Shown: one piece after another, positions 50,941 through 59,794 of the stretch | Numbering within the stretch: the stretch's first letter is position 1 | How the letters are laid out: every line of letters starts with the position of its first letter | Source of the DNA: Symsagittifera roscoffensis | Lineage: Eukaryota; Xenacoelomorpha; Acoela; Convolutidae | Assembly (NCBI RefSeq): GCF_963678635.1 | Contig: NW_026971509.1 | Coordinates: 124,001-188,000, forward strand | Reading direction: 5' to 3' | DNA length: 64,000 bases | The notes under the pieces: model-generated | Told to the model about the DNA's origin: nothing | What the model saw: only the letters and a program-made list of their open reading frames with translations | The model's database searches: none | Translations under genes and position numbers: made by a program

Positions 50941-52830
50941 GAAACCCATATGAAAAAAAGTTTGAGATTAGGTAATATTAGGTTAACACTGTGAGTCATC
51001 AGTATTTCTATATATAGTAGTGGTGCCAAGAATGAAATGCTTTGCAGGAAACTTCCAAGTATGGAAATGGCCCGAGCGTTACTTCTCCTACGTAAAAACA
51101 CAATCCTCTGCAAAAAGAAAACCTTTTTTCGATGGCAGTTGCTATGAACTAAGCTCGTCCCATCTTTTATTTTGGTTATAATGAGAAATCACTAATTGTT
51201 CCAGTTCCCAACGAGTTTTACAAAAACTACATTGATATCCAAAAATTTTGGCTGGTTAGTCACGATTCTATTTGTTCTTTGGAGAGTTGAAAAATGTTTA
51301 TGGTTTTAGGAATAGCGGAATCTTCAAAAAGTCTTCAAGAGATTAGACAAATGTCAAAAAAATTTAAAAAAATCGACAGGCTTTATTCAAAAGACAAACG
51401 CAGTTTATATTCAATTTTAGTATCTAACTTTGACTTTTGGCAGTTAAATACCTTATGTCTCCCCTCTTTTTCCATTTCTGTTTCCACCAGAAAATGTTGA
51501 CAAGCTCTCAACACTTCTTTGTGTTTCTCTCCAAACCACGCGTTCTAAATCAAGTAATTGTCCTGATGACGCGATAGACTCAATTCAGGAAAGGAATTTT
51601 AACGAGGCAAGGGGGAGCTCCTCTGCTAAAATGGACTCCGACTCAGTGCTCGATGGATGTTGAGCATGTACGGATCGCTTCAGTGGTTTTTCAGCATCGT
51701 GAATGATAGTTTTGCGCCCTGTGAAAGGTACCTTTACTCAATTTTATTCAACAAAATAGACAAAGTTTTCCTTCTCGGTTTGTCCCAATGCTTTTACTTT
51801 GAAAAGCTGGAAGCACATTTGAAAAAAATTCTCGCACATTTGAAAAAAAAATATTGGGTGGTTAGTAACGATTCTATTTGTTCCTTGGAGAGTTGAAAAA
51901 TTTATATGGTTTTAGGAATAGCAAAATCTTCAAAGATTAGACAAATGTCAAAAAAAAATAAAATCGACAGGCTTTATATGTGTTTCACATGTGTTTTACA
52001 TATCAATTACAATAATTACCAATGGACTACAAAATTGCAATGGGTTACTTTAAAATGAGTCAGAATGAACCAAGTTATTGAAAAAATTAATTGTACAAAT
52101 GTTGGTTGACTATGAAACGAAATATTTTCGATCTCTCAGTTTTGTTTATTTCGAGAGGCTTTATACAAAGTACAAACGCAGCTTATATTCAAATTTTGTA
52201 TTGACAATCGGGCAGGTAGTCGATCAAATTAACTGAGCAGCCCAGCGTATCTTCAGACTGAAAGCAGCAGAAAAAATATCAAGCAATGCAAGGAAATGAT
52301 TCGTTCGGAAAATTTTTAAGAGACATTTTCTGAGTTCTAATCAAAAAACTGCATCAACTCAAACTCTAGGGATGTGTTTTAAGTACAAAACTAAGAATTA
52401 GTGATTTTTTCATTGATTCATATGACGCTGCGCAATGATGTATAGCAGTTATGTCAGTTTTGTTTAAATACAACAAAACAGATACAAATCTCTTCTCTTC
52501 AACCAGCAGTCTAAATTTTACATATCGCAACAAAAAAATGCAAAAAGGCAGTATTTAATAGAATTTTCGAAGAATTTCCGAAATCCATAATAAATTCTTC
52601 TTCAAGTGCCTTGTCAAGTTTGGTTCTCAACATAGTCTTTACATTTAGTTTAACGCAAGGTTTTTCTTTTCTGTAACTTCTATCACCAATTGTTTCAATG
52701 TTCCACATATCAATTAGGATAATTCCTAGTGGACTAAAAAATTGCAATGGGTTAGTTTAAAATGGGTGGGAATGAACCATTTTTTTGAAAAACTTATTTG
52801 TACAAATGGTGCTTTACTGTCAAATGAATT
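50941..52830. repeat. Mosaic of partial duplications right of array B
   Basis: Three partial copies are visible. Sequence at 51241-51420 ('ggttagtcacgattctatttgtt', 'attagacaaatgtcaaaaaa') recurs at 51846-51985, with its end again at 52155-52200. Sequence at 51541-51840 is a diverged copy of an array B segment (compare 44711-45000, 'tcaagtacttgtcctgatgatgcg'). Sequence at 51985-52090 ('catatcaattacaataatta') recurs at 52706-52812. I see no convincing gene in this stretch apart from the patch starting at 52511. Confidence 0.75.
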
Positions 52831-53153
52831 ATTTTCCGGTATTCTGAAACGCAACTTCAGGGAATTTTTGTTGAGTTTGATCCACATTGAAGTCTGTATG
52901 TTTGACTGTCTGGCAGACATTTCTAGCGTTTTTTAGACTCTCTGATTTTTTTGTTCTCCATTGATGGCCATTCGGAAAGATTTTTGATAAATTGTTCAGT
53001 ATTGTGGGGAAGTTCCCAATATATAGAAAGCCCGACAGAACTGGTATCAAACTCAAAATGAAGACAGCAACTCATTCGTTCTATTCTGATTGGCTTTAAT
53101 TTTTGGTATAGGCATTCATTTTTGCTAGTAACTTTTTTTAACTTTGGAGTCAA
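52511..53153 (-). pseudogene. Coding-like minus-strand patch, frames broken
   Basis: Open frames follow and overlap each other on the minus strand. 53153-52923 is 76 codons, with LHFEFDTSSVGLSIYWELPH. 53056-52829 and 52920-52726 are in the other two frames. 52747-52511 is 78 codons, with SYRKEKPCVKLNVKTML and LDKALEEEFIMDFG. No single frame spans the patch, and no family is recognised. The composition is more protein-like than in the flanks, so I read it as exons or a frameshifted pseudogene. The alternative is chance overlap. Confidence 0.25.
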
Positions 53154-54250
53154 ACAACGTGTAAGGAATGTCTAATTGCAATGAAAAACTTCTCGTCGAG
53201 TGTATCTTTTTTTCGGCTAAATTCTTTTAATATTGTTCGAAGATTTGATGTAACTAAAATTGCAAAAACTCAAATAAAACATCTAAGGATACCCATCAAT
53301 TTGATACTAAGAAGTGCGTTTTGCGCCCTAGAAACTCTCTTGGTTGATTTGTGTCCAGGAGAAGATTTCGCCCATCATGACTTTACGAATAACATCCACT
53401 AGCGCCAAAAATACATATTAAACATTTTACCGGAAATACTTACCAAGGAATTTGAAGCTAATCCTTAAACAATTGGCTAGCATCAAAACAGAGCCCTACG
53501 TGTTTAAGACAGTCTCTACCAAACCAATTCAACGTGGTTCTCAAAAAATTGGGTCGATAATTTTGTTACTGAATAAAGACTGTCAGCGGAACCGTGCAAA
53601 ATACCTAAAAAATAATGCATGAAAAGTGAACGCATGGCTGGATCTCAGCATTCCAGGATAAAGAGGTTACTCCAAAAAAAGTATGGTATCAATATAAAAA
53701 TAGTTTAAAATTACAATTTTAGTACAGTATCACGCCATCCATCAGCTCTTTCCCAAAATTGTAGGTTCTCTTATCCCGAGAAAAAATCTAACCCATCTAT
53801 CAAATCATTTCCTAAAAGCTAGGATCTCATATCTTGAAAGTGAACTGAGATGATAAAAAATGAATCAGGACATTTCAGGAAGTTAAAAATGAATAAAAAA
53901 AAAACAAATTTGGAGCAAAGTTCTAGGCGTTTCCATTTTCTGCAAACTCATTGAAAGGCATTTTCCTCAAAATCAGGAAGGGTTGCAATTCTTGCTCCCG
54001 GCCCTACCTTTCGGTGAAATAATAGTAGTAACGATTGTATTTGCACAATCGTTACAACTCGGAGGGCTCTTTTCTTGAAAAAACAGTCAATCATGATGAG
54101 TGATTTATTATTTTCTTTCGGCAATCTCTCAACTTATTCTGCTAAAAGTAGAAGGTAACTCTGATATTTGCGCTTTTCAGTTATCGCAAAAAATTTAGTT
54201 TCCTGTCATCCACGCGCAAACTGAATAATTAAAAAACTCTTGTATTCTCC
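53154..54250. other. Single-copy stretch with no supported gene
   Basis: A 73-codon plus-strand frame lies at 53181-53402 (ends DFAHHDFTNNIH) without domain, splice or neighbour support. A TTTTCAG acceptor-like site occurs at about 54173-54179, but the exon after it is at most 16 codons. Otherwise I see nothing. Confidence 0.4.
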
Positions 54251-54271
54251 AAGTTTCCCTTCCTATTTCAG

Positions 54272-54460
54272 TTCGAAGCGCAAAAAAATTCAATATTGTT
54301 CATTTTCAACGTATCGTACGATTGTTTTCGTTGGAAAAAATCTTCGACGGCAATCTGGTCCAATTGCACATCTTCCCCTGACAGCCCTATCAGTGTCCTC
54401 ATTGAACTTCAAGTATTTCATCAAAGTGGTACAGTGACATGGACAGAATATAAAAAATGA
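54272..54460 (+). CDS. Candidate terminal exon
   Basis: A pyrimidine-rich tract, 'tttcccttcctatttcag', ends at 54271 and is a strong 3' splice-site match. The frame starting directly after it is open for 62 codons to TGA at 54458-54460. Residues include FEAQKNSILFIFNVSYDC, SSPDSPISVLIELQVF and GTVTWTEYKK at the end. There is no ATG, as expected for an internal start of a last exon. I do not recognise a family, and no matching upstream exon with a donor could be fixed. Confidence 0.35.
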   Translation, partial: FEAQKNSILFIFNVSYDCFRWKKSSTAIWSNCTSSPDSPISVLIELQVFHQSGTVTWTEYKK

Positions 54461-54926
54461 AACCGAACTGAGATGTTTTTGGCGTCAAATCAACTCGCTA
54501 CGTGCTACAAAGGGCAACATACTAACTCACTTTAGCCTTCTAACAATCCCAATAATCTACACTGTGATGATGTGACCTAAGATAAAATATCATCTCTGAT
54601 TGCCAGTGTCATTTCTCGAAAACAACGTTCTCTCGTATAATTAAAATCTTTTGAGACGCAGGAATCATCTAAAATTATCCTTCAGTATGTTTTTCCTTCA
54701 GGAGTTTTTAGTTTTTTTTTGGTGTTCAAATTTAGAATTGTGAAACTCTGTGGTTTGAAGGACAATTTATAATACCATTTCAACACGAAGTACGTTCTGC
54801 TCAAGCCTTCGTTTATAGGTAATAATTGTTCAAAAAAACAAGAAGAAAACTAAATTTCAATAACAAAACTGCCGTATTCGAAAACTCGATTGATCAACAA
54901 CTAAAATTTTTCATCAAGTTTCATGT

Positions 54927-55455
54927 TAACTTACTCAGCTTGGGTGCTCGTTTGAGTTTTTCTCTCTTTTTTGCCATTTTCTTTGCAGCTTTCTTTTTCG
55001 TTTCGAAGTTGTATCACTTCGAAAGTCTTCTTTTTGTCTCCATTTCTCGGTATTCGGCTGATATTATTATTTCATGTCTTTATCCTGTGACATTGACCAT
55101 GACATTGACTCCCAGCACGTCAATGGTTATTCGAACGCTTTTGAAAGCAGTCCTTCGACACCTCTGCTCCTCAACCCTTTGTTTTCACAGTTGACTCTCT
55201 TTTTTCTGCGGAACCTATTCTGAAGGCAAATGTCACATTGTTTTCCAGATCTTCCTTAAGAACTTTCTCTTTTTCTCTGTTATCACTGTCAAGCGACCTC
55301 TTGGTTCTTTTCACCGCCACAGTCACTGTTTTCCGATGGGGTCGCAAAATCTCTCTTGAAAAACTCCAATTCACTGTCCAACAACTACAACTACTAGTAG
55401 TAGAAGAGTAGAAGAGTGAGCAGAGGTGGGGGGGGGGGGGGGTCCCGGCGATCAT
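54927..55455 (-). pseudogene. Lys/Glu-rich coding-like patch with donor site
   Basis: On the minus strand, 55455-55171 is open for 94 codons (SREILRPHRKTVTVAVKRTK, then DNREKEKVLKEDLENN). Shifted frames then give TAFKSVRITIDVLGVNVMVNV and, just before a GTAAGT donor-like site at about 54932-54927, KKKAAKKMAKKREKLKRAPK. The strand is purine-rich throughout, which makes all three frames open for long stretches, so coding potential may be overestimated. Such basic tails are common in nucleic-acid-binding proteins, but no domain is identifiable. Confidence 0.25.
55428..55442 (+). repeat. Run of 15 G
   Basis: Fifteen consecutive G (within 'gaggtggg...ggtcccgg') stand out in AT-rich DNA. Such a tract could form a G-quadruplex or mark an end-joining or assembly artefact. 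Confidence 0.9.
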
Positions 55456-56204
55456 CCATGTTCTAAGATAGGGAATAGGTTTTATATTGTATTAAGATAG
55501 GTTATAGGTTTCCCAATGTATTAGGATTGGAAAATGTAAGGTTTCAATAGTAAGGAAATGGTAAGAGAAACGCTTTCTTAAAAGATTTTTTTTCGCAAAA
55601 AACTCGCTGCGCGTTATGTAATTAGTGAGTATCAGTATTACGTGTAGATTAAGTGATAAAGAAATTATGTCCTTTGGTTCATGGTAACTCAATGGCAAGA
55701 TGTGCAAAAACTTTGAGTTTTTATGAGAAAAACTGAACATTTTTTCAAAAAGTTTGAAACACGATAAGATTTGACATAATTTCTCTTATTAACAATTTTA
55801 TGAGATGAAGTCTTTCTTTCAAAAAAAGCTCTCTCTACCTGAAGCGGTGCTGAAATCTACTGAAACGCAGCTGAAACTAACGAATACTCAAAAAAATTGA
55901 CAAAAAAAACTTTTATGTACAAGTCATCAATTTAGAATCAGCATCTGTCCAAAAGTTATCTTTTTTAACCTCTGTATCTATTTTGCTACTAAATTTCTGC
56001 TCTAGAGGATATCAATGTTGTAAACAATATCAATTCAAAAAAAATATTTTTAATATTATATTTGAAAGGATGTTGAAAATTTCCATGATTCGATTCTAAC
56101 TTTTATATACACATCCATATCACTAAAGTGAAGACTGATTTCTGAGAAATATTCAATTTTCTGCTAAGTTACCAAAACAAAAGTTGTATCTAGTTTTTAT
56201 TCCA
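55456..56204. other. AT-rich stretch with nothing recognised
   Basis: An 82-codon minus-strand frame (55492-55740) has no supporting features. I see no repeats shared with other parts of the window until the spacer-related sequence starts at about 56205. Confidence 0.4.
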
Positions 56205-56875
56205 TTTATTGTGCTAGGTTCGCAATTGAAACAGATTCGGAGGAAATTTCTATGTCAAATTTTCAAAACTGTATCTGTTACTTAACAAAATTGGTAGATA
56301 TGTACACTTTTCTAGTAATCTGAAGTTGTTTAACATAGTCAACAGAGTTAGTGCTTTAAAGGAAATCAGCTTAAATGCTCTAAGTTTTCCATAATTTCAC
56401 TTATTTCATATAAAGAAATAAAGCAAACAAAAACCAGGTGAGAATCTTACGATATCTATACTTGAGAGCTTTGATTTTTGATTCTTTCCTAGTCTAATAT
56501 TCATATTCCAAAATCAAGATAAGTTTTCTCAAAATTCACAAACAAGTGAGAATAATTTCAACAAAATTTTTCTGTAAAGTCAAAAATTACAGATCTTTAG
56601 TTACTGCTTGATCTACCATCTCCTAAATTGTGTTTTTTCCATAACAATTTTAATATTATTTTGCTCAAAATTTGATTTTTAGATGAAAAATTGTATCATT
56701 TGAACGAACGTTCTCTAATCCAAAGCAGATTTAGCATCAAAAAACCTCTTTTTTACTAAAAAACTACTGAACCAGATAACTGAATACTCTTCTGTTTTCA
56801 AATGGGTTTTTTGGCAAAACTTTGCATCGAATTAATAAGCGATCTCTAAAATGACACAATTTTACATATCAACTT
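56205..56875. repeat. Second copy of the 40.6-kb spacer repeat
   Basis: It starts 'tccatttattgtgctaggttcgc' and matches 40632-41222 and then 41896-41970 in the same orientation. It lacks the 0.67-kb segment of the first copy. Its right end overlaps by a few bases the broken end of the LTR-element protease (56865-56873). The repeat thus replaces the missing 3' part of that element. Confidence 0.8.
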
Positions 56876-57166
56876 CATTTTTAGTGTTTAGTTGTGACAC
56901 AAATGGAGTTTTTTCTGAAATCCATCCCTTGGATCGTATTTTGACTACAGTTTTTCCGATAATGTTTATTGTATTGTGGGTGAAGCCGCAATACAAAGCC
57001 CGGATTTACTTGTCGACGGGTAAAATTTCCAATTGTGGGTCTCTCAGTTTAGCTGATGTAGCACATTCTGTCTCAGGAAGCTTACTGGACTAGCTGAATC
57101 TACTGGAATAATCTTATTTATAAGTGCGTCTTCACTTAATCTGATTTTCACAAGTTTCTTCGTTTA
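56865..57166 (-). pseudogene. Retropepsin-like protease relic of the Ty3-like element
   Basis: Two minus-strand frames give a protease-like order. 57166-57045 includes KLVKIRLSEDALINKI and PVDSASPVSFL, where DSAS (at about 57100-57089) occupies the place of the retropepsin D(S/T)G catalytic motif. After a stop and frameshift, 56996-56865 includes LYCGFTHNTINIIGKTVV and GWISEKTPFV, resembling the flap and C-terminal strands. The family forms dimers and cleaves the Gag-Pol polyprotein. A TGA follows the first part. The relic ends abruptly where the spacer repeat begins, and no reverse transcriptase, RNase H or integrase follows. Confidence 0.6.
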
Positions 57167-57257
57167 GAGACCGTTGTCATCGTAGTTATTTCGTAGGTCA
57201 TACACCGGGTTAGTAATCGTTGTAACTTGTTCCTTCTTGTTTCCAGGCACTTATCAC

Positions 57258-57545
57258 TCAACAAAAGTTTTCTATTGAGATCACTTGTGAATCCAATGGG
57301 GAAAATGGACATTTCCGATTTCTTACCATTTTTTCTACATTTATTACAACTGGCCATCTTCCTTTCGAAAAGTTACAAAGTCTTCCAAAATGTCCTTTGT
57401 ATTTACAAATGTTACCTATTAATTTTTTTACTGGGTAAACAATCAAATGTCCCTTGGTAAAAGCATTTCCACATTTCATACAGGTGTTGGATTGTTCTAT
57501 GTTCAGACTTGGTTCCTTATTTACAGTATTAAAACTTTTGTGCAC
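57258..57545 (-). pseudogene. Gag nucleocapsid region with two damaged zinc knuckles
   Basis: This 95-codon minus-strand frame contains CMKCGNAFTKGHLIVYPV (from 57482) and NICKYKGHFGRLC (to 57375). The spacing fits two consecutive CCHC-type knuckles as found in Ty3-like Gag. The fourth ligand of the first knuckle is Tyr instead of Cys, and the first ligand of the second is Gly (G-N-I-C), so neither could bind zinc normally. It then continues with an acidic and Ser-containing linker and a stop before the protease. Upstream, on the same strand, is the Gag core. Confidence 0.65.
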
Positions 57546-57583
57546 TCTGCCGCTATTCTTTTAATTTGCCCTAGTCGTGTTCG

Positions 57584-57850
57584 TTAGTTTGAGATGATTG
57601 TAATAACCTTCGAATCGATAATTGCTTGGTTGAGTGCATCCACTGGATTTAGGGTTTCCGATAAGAGACTTCGTTGGTGATCGCAATTTCTCATATTGAA
57701 TATGAATACCTCTCTTATCCAGTCCTGTTTTGCATTAGTTCCAATTTCGCAAGATCTAGCTAATTTCAATTTGACTCAAGAACTCATTTCGTTCAAACGT
57801 AATGTTCGCGGGTTTGACAAAAGATGCGTCCAGAAAATCGAAAAACTCTA
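57584..57850 (-). pseudogene. Gag core (capsid-like) relic
   Basis: In two minus-strand frames, residues FLDASFVKPANITFERNEF (about 57845-57790) are followed by KLARSCEIGTN, IREVFIFNMRN and SLLSETLNPVDALNQAI (57769-57584). The pattern (P-x-N-x-x-x-E-R-x-x-F; Cys-x-x-Gly; I-R-x-x-x-I-x-x-x-R; L-L-S-E-x-L; A) is that of the Retrotrans_gag domain of Ty3-like elements. A frameshift at about 57780 and a stop after the last residues break it. Confidence 0.6.
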
Positions 57851-57965
57851 AGAACGAAATCGTTGAGACCTTCACTCTTAAGTGTTTTTGAGAGAACATT
57901 CTTCCCCCTCGGCTCCTAAGGTCAAAAAAGGAAGGATGTTACTTTCTTGCTTGCGTCGTTTCTCC

Positions 57966-58283
57966 TCAATCCCCGAAATTTCGTTTCTCCTCTAAGCTTA
58001 TTTTATCGTCCGCGTTTTCGTAGACTCGCATTACTTCTTTGTTTCTGGCCTCCCTGACTTTCATCTGCGTTTCCTTTTCTGAATCCCGGGCGCCTCCTAA
58101 AACAAGAATTGTCGTTTCCGTTTCCAATGGTTCTTTCAGGTTATTTATCTCCAAGTTCTCTTTGTGGATGATGGCCAGGTGGAACTGGTCGATCCAATTA
58201 CTCCATTGGGTGGTTGTTCCTACAATATGGTTTGGCCAAAAGGCGGGAAATCCCCGTAGATTCGAATCAGTTGACTGCGCCAC
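57966..58283 (-). pseudogene. N-terminal Gag relic of a Ty3-like LTR retrotransposon
   Basis: This 105-codon minus-strand frame opens with GTG rather than ATG. It reads GFPAFWPNHIVGTTTQWSNW then IDQFHLAI, resembling the Trp-x-x-Trp...Phe start of Ty3-like Gag. Its later part is Glu/Lys-rich and ends FGD at a stop; the Gag core follows about 120 bp later in another frame. The first codons overlap the candidate primer binding site, suggesting that the annotated start is not the original one. The element's Gag, nucleocapsid and protease lie in the expected order on the minus strand. Confidence 0.55.
58265..58282 (-). other. Candidate tRNA primer binding site
   Basis: Read on the minus strand the site is TGGCGCAGTCAACTGATT. 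It begins with TGG, complementary to a tRNA CCA end, and directly precedes Gag, where an LTR element's primer binding site is expected. I cannot name the tRNA. It overlaps the first codons of the Gag frame. Confidence 0.35.
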
Positions 58284-58501
58284 AATAAGAATTGTTCAGA
58301 TACCACTGGTATACTAAAGCTAACTAAGACAAGTTAGAAGAATAAAAGTAATTGTGTTGAATTAAAACTGACTGATGTCTAAAGATAACAATAGTGAAGC
58401 AAAGTCCACTGGACATCGTAGGAAGCACAACTGAATGGCTAGTAATGAGTAACTAATAACTAGAGGTCATAATTACTACGTTAAAACACACTATCACAAC
58501 A
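58283..58501 (-). mobile_element. Candidate 5' LTR, about 219 bp
   Basis: On the minus strand the sequence between array C and the primer binding site starts TGTTGTGATAG (58501 downward), the usual TG start of an LTR, and ends TTCTTATTG directly before TGGCGCAG. It lacks the canonical CA end. No second LTR is present to confirm it, because the element is truncated at 56865. It contains no open frame. Confidence 0.35.
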
Positions 58502-58830
58502 TGGATGATCTAGCTTTGATCTCTGACAAACAAGTAAATGCTATCAAGTCGCTAACTGAGTTGACAAAAACCTTTAAATTGTCTGAACTAGAAATATCTG
58601 TCGACAAAACTAAAAGAGTTGTGAATGATACCAAAGACAAAACTAATGACCCTGTCAATGTGCCCAGCGAACAGCTTGAACAGGTTAATCATTTTGAATA
58701 CCTCGGCAACATCATATCATCTGATGGCAGTTCTAACAAGGCTATCAGCGCTCGCGTTTCTAAGACAAGGATAGCAATGCTGCGTCTTAGACCGGCCCGG
58801 GTGTCAAAAATATTGACACTATGAAACAAG
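58501..58830 (+). pseudogene. Reverse-transcriptase thumb region, array C unit 1
   Basis: The 107-codon frame starts MDDLALISDKQVNAIKSL, in which DD is the end of the catalytic motif C, normally F-A-Y-A-D-D. It continues VNHFEYLGNIISSDGSSN and KAISARVSKTRIAMLRLR, the hallmark Y-L-G-x-x-I-S-S-D-G and following helix of non-LTR (LINE) reverse transcriptases. It ends at TGA where other copies read LRSKGLLIET; the remaining thumb sequence follows in frame with stops to about 59000. The ATG here is created by the junction with the LTR relic and is not an original start. RVT_1 C-terminal part; inactive. Confidence 0.75.
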
Positions 58831-59184
58831 GGTCTCCTCATCGAGACTTTCCTAAAGCCATTCCTGCTATAGGGCTTAGAGTCCCCTATTAATAGATGCA
58901 CTGATCTTGGTGGTTTAGCAGCGGTTATACACCGTACTAAAAGATTGTGTCTTGAGTTAGAAACGAGAAACAAAATGAAACTGTAGGAATTGAATTAAAA
59001 GGTAAAAACAACGCCAGTCGCACACCAACTATGCAGGGGAAGCGTTAAACCATACGCTTCCTTTAAAAATATCGGTATCGACGGCTTGAATGATCTATTT
59101 TAGGGTGCTTAAGAACAAATTCGGCAGCTTAGAGCAAATTTTGACAGCCATGGCCTCGAGACTAAGTATGACCAATACAACTGG

Positions 59185-59430
59185 TTGCACAGTCCGACAA
59201 CCCAGCTTAAGTTAACTGACGATGGATATTTTGAAGCAAATTCTATTGGTAAAACGTCGCAAACAGTTCAATGTGCTAATAAAAACTGTAGTAGAAGGTT
59301 TCATAGGAAAAGAGAGATGATTGGGCATCTCAGAGATATTCATTCAGAACCCATAGTTCACACCTCCATTAGTAGTGCAATTGAATCTGATAGAGGAATT
59401 GCAAGCATTAGGGAATCGAAAGAACTCTAG
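59185..59430 (+). pseudogene. C2H2 zinc finger, array C unit 1
   Basis: The frame contains CANKNCSRRFHRKREM then IGHLRDIHSE, with spacing C-x4-C-x12-H-x4-H, a canonical C2H2 finger at about 59270-59337. It is preceded by TKLTDDG-like linker sequence (LKLTDDGYFEANS). Fingers of this type bind nucleic acid in LINE proteins, either before the reverse transcriptase (R2-like) or after it. Counterparts lie at about 60575-60650 and 61905-61980, both frameshifted. Confidence 0.65.
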
Positions 59431-59475
59431 AGATCCCCCAGCAGCCCAGGAACGGGGGCTCCAAGAAAGGCAAAA

Positions 59476-59670
59476 TTGACTACCCTTTGCCCGACTGCAA
59501 CTTATGTCAACGGTTACACTAAACATTTGCAAAACTGCCAACCGCATGTGAAGCTGATCAGCGCATCAGAACCAGCCGTCTCAACACCCCAACTGAGTCG
59601 CCAACCCTTTGCATCAAATAAAGACAATGGCACAGTTGATGAGGTGCTAAAGTGTCCGCTCTTCTCTTAA
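59476..59670 (+). pseudogene. Second and third Cys/His clusters, array C unit 1
   Basis: The frame includes YVNGYTKHLQNCQPHVKL, the second half of a cluster whose first half (CP-x-x-x-C) survives better in units 3-4. It then has a conserved Ser/Thr/Pro/Gln-rich linker (STPQLSRQPFAS) and the start of the third cluster, KCPLFS, where units 3-4 read KCPLCSYRC. A TAA follows, and the rest of the cluster (SVRKSMINSSYVKH) continues in the same frame. Confidence 0.55.
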
Positions 59671-59794
59671 TGGTGCTCTGTTAGGAAGTCAATGATCAAC
59701 AGCTCTTATGTGAAACACGTTATACTTTGGTCAAAGCAAGACCAATGCCCGAGGCGCTCAAATTAAGACCAGTGGAAAGGAAACAATTTTTGCT

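Larger units (their letters stand above)
56865..58501 (-). mobile_element. Truncated Ty3-like LTR retrotransposon relic
   Basis: The parts, in order on the minus strand, are a candidate LTR, primer binding site, Gag N-terminus, Gag core, two zinc knuckles and protease. The polymerase, integrase and 3' LTR are missing. Multiple stops and frameshifts show that it is inactive. Its right boundary (58501) abuts the YADD codons of array C unit 1, and its left boundary is replaced by the spacer repeat. Confidence 0.6.

Noticed and set aside
56851-57093. 80-codon plus-strand frame (MTQFYISTSFLVFS)
   Set aside because: It is antisense to the protease relic, whose minus-strand reading gives recognisable order and motifs.
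58263-58283. GTG at 58283 as a genuine Gag start
   Set aside because: The codons coincide with the primer-binding-site-like TGGCGCAG sequence. A start further downstream or a lost ATG is more likely.
58039-58317. 92-codon plus-strand frame
   Set aside because: It is the opposite strand of the Gag relic, which has clear family residues on the minus strand.
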